The notes beneath the pieces are model-generated. The model was not told the DNA's origin and made no database searches. It saw only the letters and a program-made list of their open reading frames with translations. A stretch of 64,000 bases of DNA from Boswellia sacra (Eukaryota > Streptophyta > Magnoliopsida > Sapindales > Burseraceae), in the NCBI GenBank assembly GCA_013180625.2, contig SNVD02011059.1:124001-188000 (forward strand). Direction: 5' to 3'. Both the position numbers and the translations under genes were made by a program. Below, one piece after another: positions 57,536 through 64,000 of the stretch; positions within the stretch are counted from its first letter, which is position 1, and every line of letters begins with the position of its first letter.

Positions 57536-58640
57536 TTCACTTTCAAGTTAAGTATGAAAAACCTCTTAAAATCCTTCATATGGATTCGATTTTTAATTTT
57601 GTTTAATATGACAAATGGCATGGATTAGAATTTATATATTAAGATTAAAATCAGTTAAAGAAATAAAATATTTATGTCATTTGAAGACTAGACCTTCAAC
57701 TCTGGGATCATATAAGAATTGTTTGAAATAGAAAGCACATGAGGAAATTAAAATGAATGTGTATGTATGAAATCAAATATACATGCAAAATTAATATATG
57801 AATTATTTTTTGCATATTTTCGTGAGTATATAGTACAATATAAAATGAAAAAAGTAATTCTACAAATCCTAAATTGGTATCAAAGTTCATTGGTGATCAA
57901 ATCCATGAGAAATGAATTTCATTCTACTTTACTCCAATGTCTTTCAAGATTTATCTTTACATTGTGGATGATCTATTTTAATCTATTTTAATCTGAACAG
58001 TTGTCAAAACTATCATATTTCTTTTAATATTAAATAGGTTGTAGTGCAAAATAATTATACAACTACTCAACCCTTTTTAAGTTTTGACCAATTAATCATT
58101 ATCTTTCAGTTACTTATATACCGTAGAGATTAACGTTAAAGCTAATAGTTGAGATGGTTAAATACTGTTAAACACAAGACAAGCTACATGAGACGAAAAT
58201 TTTTGTGAAGTTGGATCAAAAACTTCCACCTAAATTTGGGAATATACCCATTTAGTCAGGAGAAATGTGCATAAACAGAATGGTTCTAGTAGTTCTAACA
58301 GGTTACTTAGCATCCAAATGGGAGGTTAAAAGATGTATATTTGGTTCAAAACATAACAAAGATGTGATGCAGTACCCCCACCAAATGGGTACTATAAATA
58401 GTTTTATCTGGTTAGTATTTTAATATTTTGTTTTATGTGTTTGAGTAAGAAACACACGATTTTTAGCCTAAGGAAAGAAACAAAAGTAATATGTATAGTT
58501 TCATTCTAGGAAGGATATATAGTTGAGAAAGAAACAAAATTTTAATTAAATGAAACTTTCTCTTAAGAACAGAGGCATCTTGCTTCTTACTTAGCTTAGG
58601 CTTATCTTTAATTTCTCTTCTTCCATTAATCTATTTTCTA
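57536..58640. other. AT-rich stretch before the Gypsy gag, possible LTR
   Basis: Because a primer-site-like sequence follows at 58663, the last few hundred bases could be an LTR (the pyrimidine-rich tail at 58595-58660 would suit its end). I could not locate its TG start or a second copy. Confidence 0.35.
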
Positions 58641-58662
58641 TTATTCTGTCACTGTATCAGAG

Positions 58663-58675
58663 TGGAATCAGAGCC
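58663..58675 (+). other. Primer-binding-site-like sequence
   Basis: tggaatcagagcc differs from the initiator tRNA-Met site by one base and lies 20 bp before the gag start codon. Confidence 0.55.
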
Positions 58676-58682
58676 CGGTGTG

Positions 58683-59970
58683 ATGGCTAGCAAGGGAGAT
58701 AGCAATACCCAGGCCATCGGTGGGAATCGAAGTCTAGAGGATCTATAGACATCTTAGACCAATCTAGAGCAACGAGTCGATGCAATTTCGAAAGCTCTGC
58801 ACCAGATTCTTGAGGTTTTAGGTGAGGTGAAACCAAATCTTAGAAACCAAGAAGACAAAAAACCACAATGGGGTTCATCCTTCTGTGGTAGGTGTTCATG
58901 ACCAGAGGAGAACTCGACGACAAGATCGATCAACTCAACCTGAGTTTTCTGAGTCTGATGATGGAGAAATTCAACATTGGAGGCATGAGTTTGATGATTT
59001 TGACACTAATGAAGAGGTTGAGCAATTCAACATTAGACAAGGTTCGCATGATTATCGCTTGAAAATTGATATCTTATATTTTCATAGACAGCTCTGTAAT
59101 GGAGATTTTCTTGATTGGTTACAAAAGGTTGATAACTTTTTTGAATATATGGAAGTTCCAAAGCATAAATAGGTCACTCTTGTTGCTTATAAGCTAAAGG
59201 CTGGTGCCTCTACTTGGTGGGAGCAATTGCAACACATTCGTCGTCAAGATGGAAAAGAGAAGGTTCGAACATGGGCAAGCATGAAACAATTCGATATTTG
59301 CCTGCAGGTTATGAACAAATATTTTATCAACAATACCAACATTATCGCTACAAGGTTCGTTCAGTGGATGAATATGCTACACAATTCTACCATCTCAGTG
59401 CCCGAAATAATTTCAAAGAGTCTGAAGGACAACTTATGGTAGATTTATTGGTTGGTTAAGGGAAACCAATGCAAGAGAAGTTAGAATTGAAGACCATATG
59501 GTCTTTATCTAAGGCAGTTAGTTTGGCAAATCAGGTAGAGCAACAATTGATCAAAAGTTCCAAACGTAGTTACTCGCAAAAGAAATTTTCTATTGAGCAT
59601 GGAGTGCGCCACTATCACACTACTTAGAGCTCTCATGTGAGCTCCCTTCAACACCAAATCTAATAGAGACCAAAGCTACAGGTAAATAACCCATCCCACC
59701 ACCCATTCATAATAATCCCTATGCTAAACCAATGCCCATAAAATGTTTCTGGTGTAACCAACCTGGTCACCATTCTCATGAATGTCCATCTCGACGATCA
59801 ATGCATTTGGTTGATGGTAATGAGAGTAAAGATAATTTACAACTGGCAATAATTGATGAAGATGAATTTGAAGGGGCTAAAATTGTACTGGGTGATGAAG
59901 GTGGTGTGCTAGTTTGTATTTTACAAAAGCTTTTGTTGTCTCCTAGGCAAGCTAACAATTTTCAAAGGCA
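58683..59970 (+). pseudogene. Ty3/Gypsy Gag, decayed and 3'-truncated
   Basis: It starts MASKGDSNTQAIGG at 58683, with a TAG after SLEDL. After a frame change it continues with RRTRRQDRSTQPEFSESDDGE, GDFLDWLQKVDNFFEYMEVP, KLKAGASTWWEQLQ (the retrotransposon gag domain) and YLPAGYEQIFYQQYQ. A CCHC knuckle is present at about 59738-59790 (CFWCNQPGHHSHEC), then an acidic linker ending SPRQANNFQRH. Gypsy Gag coats the element RNA in virus-like particles. There are several stops and frame changes, and protease, reverse transcriptase and integrase are absent: after about 59970 the sequence is unrelated. Confidence 0.85.
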
Positions 59971-60941
59971 TCTAAATGAATCTTTTGAATCCATACATCA
60001 AAATCTAGTCATCTTGAAGTTTACCTACAAATGTCTATCCTCATTGACACTGTCGATATTGAATAATCTCTTTGCACGCTCAATATCTGAATTTAAAAAG
60101 GCTCCTAGGTATTTTAATTTTCTTGACATATAATTTTAATTCTTAAATTTGTAATTGTAAGTTTGCATTTCATTGTCTTGTTATTCTAGTTTAATTAGAT
60201 TCATTAAATTGACATTTTTGAATTACTTTTTCTATGAACAGTAACTGTTCGATAAAATGCCGAACTATATATTAATTATTTGTTTATTATATTTTTTATT
60301 ATTTTGTGAAGATATGAAAGCTTTGTAATGATATTTATAGCCATGTTTGCTAGGAGTAATAATAGGTGATTTTTGTTTTTAACTTTTTTTTTCTTCTCAT
60401 GATTTCATAGATTGTCGTCACTGTAGTTTCGCCCCATCATAACTTGAATGGAATAGGTTGAAGAACCAAAAAGTGACTTAGGAAATGTATAGGGTTTAAA
60501 TTGTGTTAGGTTCAAATGGTGTCATAGGTGGTTGTATGCTTGTGGGTGGGTCAGTGTAATCACGAGTTTGTCACCTATGTATCATATATGTTAATTATGC
60601 AAAGTCTTTTATGATGTTAAATGAAACTAGGTGGCAACTAGTAAATAACTATGCATTTGTTATAATTAGTTGTAGGTCTGAATCTTTGATAATTTTTTAT
60701 TTTAGTACTTTGCAAAGAGATTGATAGGGGTAGAATCTATTCGATTCTTATTATCCTTTTTTTAATTCACTTTGTCTGATTATGCTTCATTATTTATATT
60801 TCCATTAATAAGTTTATAATCATGTCTATTTGTTGTTTTTAAATTTTTTGGTTGCACAATCGCTTGTTTTTTATTTTAATGTGTTGAAAAAAAAATACAT
60901 ATTATATTCTTATTTATTTTTTGGTAGAAATAATCTTAAAA
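59971..60941. other. Stretch between the Gypsy gag and the FAR1-like gene
   Basis: AT-rich, no coding exon recognised. It may hold the original 5' region of the FAR1-like gene; an acceptor-like tttttggtag lies just before the ATG at 60942. Confidence 0.45.
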
Positions 60942-63083
60942 ATGTCTGAAGAGTATATTGAAGGTACTCTTATTTTTTACCTGAATGATGATTACATTCC
61001 TGAGTTTGATCCTGTACAGAGCACTAGTGTGGAAAAAGATATTTCTGACATTCAGCTTAACTCAGATGAACCAACAGATGGTAAGGATATCTTAACATCT
61101 CAAATTTCTTCCTTTCATGGTGGCATTAATCAACTAGAAAAATCTAATGTGGTTGGTATGGAGTTTGAATCTATAGATGAGGTAGAGTCTTTTTATTCTC
61201 AATACTCTAAGGCCATGGGGTTTAGTATAAGGAGAGATACCCTTAAAACAAAAAACAAGCAAGGCCAAATCACAGTGAGAAGGTGGGTTTGTTCAAAACA
61301 AGGGTATCAACTATCAAAATGGCTTGATAGAACTGATAGGATCCGTCAACCTAGATCAATAACAAGACAAGAATGTAATGTTGCATTCCGAGTTTGTTTG
61401 GATCGAGCATTTATGAAATATGTTACAAAGGACTTTGTTGATAGTCATAATCATGAATTGGTGTCTCCAAATCATGTTGCGATCACATTGACTCATTCAA
61501 GACTCTAACTTCATAATAGCGAAATCTCTATATTGCGTTGGGATTAAGACATCTTAGGTAATGGAGTATATAGTTGATCAATCTGGAGCCTACAAAAAGG
61601 TTGGTTTCATTCATAAGGATTTACAAAATCGACTAGACACTAGTAGCCATAAAAAAATTAAAGATACTGACTTTAAGTCAATTATTTCATACTTGGTATC
61701 TAAACAGAAGATTGATTCAAGATTGTTTTTTCGGTACACAATTGATGAAAGAAAATAGACTTGCAGATCTATTTTCGTACAATAGTGGTTCAGGTATGAT
61801 TACCATTGCTTTGAATATGTTTTTTCCTTTGATTCTACATATAAGAAAAAATGCATATGACATGTCGTCAGTTACTCTTGTTGGTTGCAATCATCATCGA
61901 AGGACAACAATTTTTGGGTTGGCATTACTATCTAATGAAATAGTTGATACATATGTTTGGCTCTCAAAGACCTTTTTTGCTGCAGTCGATAATAAAAAAC
62001 CTAAAACAATCATAAAAAATGGTGATAAGGCAATGAAATGCAATAAATAGAGTCATGCCTGACTCTATGCATCGCTTGTGTTGTTCGCACTTAAATAGAA
62101 ATGCCCAGCAAAATATAAGTGATGTGAATTTCACACAAGACTTTAAGAAATGCTTGAAAACATATATGGCTACTTCAAAAAAGTTTGACAGAAAATGGTT
62201 TGGACTTATTGACACCTACATTGTGGTTCTAATGAATGGGTAAAAAAGTCCATGAAGAACATCATAATTGGGCTGAAACTTTTTTCCATGGTCATTTCAT
62301 AGCTGGTATGCAGAGTACTCAAAGATGTGAGAGCATGAATTCAAACTTAAAATGATTCCTCCAGTCTAAGATCAAATTGTTTGAGTTCGTTGTTCATATT
62401 GACAGATTATTGTCAAGGTTAAGAAACACTGAAGTGAATGATGACCACGAGTCTTTCAACACTCATCTAGTTTTAAGCACACATCTTCATAATTATGAGG
62501 AACATGCTACTGAGGTCTATACAAGGAATGTTTGAGGGTTTACTAATAATTGATTCATCAGTTTCTGAAGGCAATAGGAGAATTTACCACATCACCAAAT
62601 TTATGCAAAGTCAAAGCATGTGGACAGTTGTGTATCATGCATCAAGTACTTCTATTTTTTGTTTGTGTAAGTTATATAAGACAACTAGTATACCTTGTAG
62701 CCACTCATTTGCAGTTATGAAGGCAGAACATTTAACCCACATTCCGGTTTCTATGATTATGTCATGGTGGACAAAATCTTTCAAAGTTAGAAACATGGAA
62801 ATCTCGACTCGTCTACCATAGCAGCAAACTATTGAAACAAGATATGGCACATTAGCGACTGAATGCAAAAGCATGTGCCACTTTGCATCACAAAATTCTA
62901 TTGGCTTCAATGAGGCAAAACGAGACATTCTAAGGATGTAAGATTTGATGAAAAATGAGTCTACTTCATTTGTTATAATTAGTGATCGTACACAAACAGG
63001 TGGAACCACTATTCAAGACCTAATTAAAGTGAAGGCTAAAGGAGCTTATCTCCAAACAAGCAAGATGGTGGAAAGCAAAGGCT
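60942..63083 (+). pseudogene. FAR1/FHY3-related (MULE-derived) protein, multiple breaks
   Basis: The start is MSEEYIEGTLIFYLNDDYIP. Domains: FAR1 DNA-binding region (GMEFESIDEVESFYSQYSKAMGFSIRR to DSHNHELVSPNH), MULE transposase core (VDTYVWLSKTF, DSMHRLCCSHLNRNAQ, CESMNSNLK), and SWIM zinc finger CLCKLYKTTSIPCSH. FAR1-family proteins are transposase-derived transcription factors of light signalling; many genomic copies are Mutator-like elements. Breaks: frameshift near 61500 with TAG near 61555, frameshifts near 61755, 61780-61830, 62040 and 62240, TGA at 62354, and a stop after ISTRLP (62819). The C-terminus stops short at SKMVESKG, where the exact direct repeat begins at 63084. I found no terminal inverted repeats of a Mutator element. 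It is dead. Confidence 0.9.
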
Positions 63084-64000
63084 ATTCACTCGAAAGCTAT
63101 CATGTTTTGCTTGTCTTTTAGTAAGTGAAAGGAGTCTGCCACCGCTTGACAACGACCACGTACCAAATGAGAATAGAAAAACAAATAAAAGACGACAAAA
63201 AACGATTAGATCGATTTTAACCAAATAACAAAATTCAAGATAATATTTTTCTTTTCTCATCACATTACATCATTGGAAAATTTTCTTCGAGGTCATTAAG
63301 GTTTCAAAAAACTGAGACATATATCCAAAATTTAATGGCAGTAGTTATATCCAACACTCGTGATTACATACACATCAAAGTAACCTGTAAATAATAATTA
63401 TAATTTAAATATAACCAACTTTCAAAGTTTTCATGAAAAAATAAATCCTAGTTCTATTTTAGTGTTTCTTCAAATATTGAATTGTCAAGTAAATAAGATG
63501 TTAAATTGTTAAGTTGGTTTATTTTATCACTCAATAGTGTTTCTAACATTATGTTAGGTTGTTAAACGATACTACAATATTCTTGTCTAACAATGTGTCA
63601 AATGCACTGCTATACATTTGGGTGGTATGCTTGACATTAAATTCTTGCCTACCAATAGGTTTCTGAGTATGATCATTTGACCTGGATATCCTCATATTGA
63701 AGTAATTAAAGCTTCGGATCGAAGCAGTAAAATTTAAAATGCAATTGCTAATATAATGAGAAGTCATCGCTTTTCAATGTTTGCACAGCCTATTACGAAG
63801 ATAAAATAATGATACTGATAACATCCTTTTTATCCTATTAATTAAAATCTAGAATTAATAAAGCAATTTATATAACATTATTATGTTTACAAATTTCTTT
63901 TAGTCTTTTTCTTCCGGTTATAATATGTTATAAAGAGTTCATGATGGGCGCAAGCTGTCCATACAAAAGTTGAGATTGTCATGACGAGAGGGGCATTGTT
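63084..64000. repeat. Long exact direct repeat, copy 2 (runs off the window)
   Basis: It is identical by eye to 56619-57535. It cuts the FAR1-like frame just before its end and lacks the (TA)n that precedes copy 1. It continues to the last base of the window. Confidence 0.95.

Noticed and set aside
56619..63083. Reading the exact repeats as the LTR pair of the Gypsy element
   Set aside because: The repeat starts do not read TG, the primer-site-like sequence is more than 1 kb from the compared part, and an unrelated FAR1-like gene runs into copy 2; kept only as an alternative.
1..64000. CRISPR arrays, bacterial operons, tRNA or rRNA genes
   Set aside because: None seen. The regularly spaced short motifs are transposon subterminal arrays, and the B-box-like string near 52810-52835 has no cloverleaf partner.

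Overview
The window looks like nuclear DNA of a dicot plant. It has intron-bearing plant genes, a coiled-coil NLR resistance gene, an LRK10-like receptor kinase fragment and plant-type hAT, CACTA, Copia, Gypsy and FAR1-related elements, all in AT-rich sequence. A woody species such as Citrus would fit the protein styles, but I cannot prove the species. There is no sign of bacterial, organellar or viral origin.

Layout. (1) 1-2647, minus: an intact, single-exon CC-NB-ARC-LRR gene running off the left edge, with its upstream region to about 4.1 kb. (2) 4.1-6.2 kb: a non-autonomous hAT-like element with 8-bp target duplications and three internal tandem ~460-bp units. (3) 7.5-25.7 kb: wreckage of an NLR cluster. 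It holds repeated upstream modules without genes, a permuted and broken NLR copy at 21.6-23.1 kb, and a large duplicated segment (9.4-17.4 kb against 19.1-21.7 kb) interrupted by a 5.8-kb hAT element with a nearly complete transposase gene. (4) 27.7-36.8 kb: a Copia retrotransposon with a 5' LTR, a primer binding site and a polyprotein decayed only by nonsense changes, itself split by a second copy of the same hAT element. (5) 37.2-44.1 kb: a cyclophilin/RRM (PPIE-like) fragment, a tandemly duplicated host segment carrying a 514-bp hAT MITE in one copy, and in the other copy a 4.5-kb CACTA element that has captured intron-containing pieces of a transketolase gene and a SIN3-like co-repressor gene. 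(6) 44-51.8 kb: mostly featureless AT-rich DNA with one inverted hAT terminus. (7) 51.9-52.6 kb, minus: the C-terminal half of an LRK10-like receptor kinase, cut by a GC-rich repeat that also cuts the Copia element. (8) 54.2 kb: a 55-bp-arm hairpin. (9) 56.6-64 kb: a ~917-bp sequence repeated without visible difference 6,465 bp apart, bracketing a decayed Gypsy gag and a decayed FAR1/MULE-type gene.

The only apparently intact host gene is the partial NLR. The rest is gene fragments and nested transposons. Several insertions are proven by duplicated empty sites inside the window, which gives a relative order: NLR-cluster duplication, then the hAT insertion at 10.1 kb; Copia, then the hAT at 31.7 kb; host tandem duplication, then the MITE and the CACTA. 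No part amounts to an undescribed system in a strong sense. The most notable observations are the gene-capturing CACTA element, the conserved ~47-residue insertion inside the NB-ARC domain shared by two NLR copies, the purely transition-type decay of the Copia element, and the long exact repeat at the right edge.
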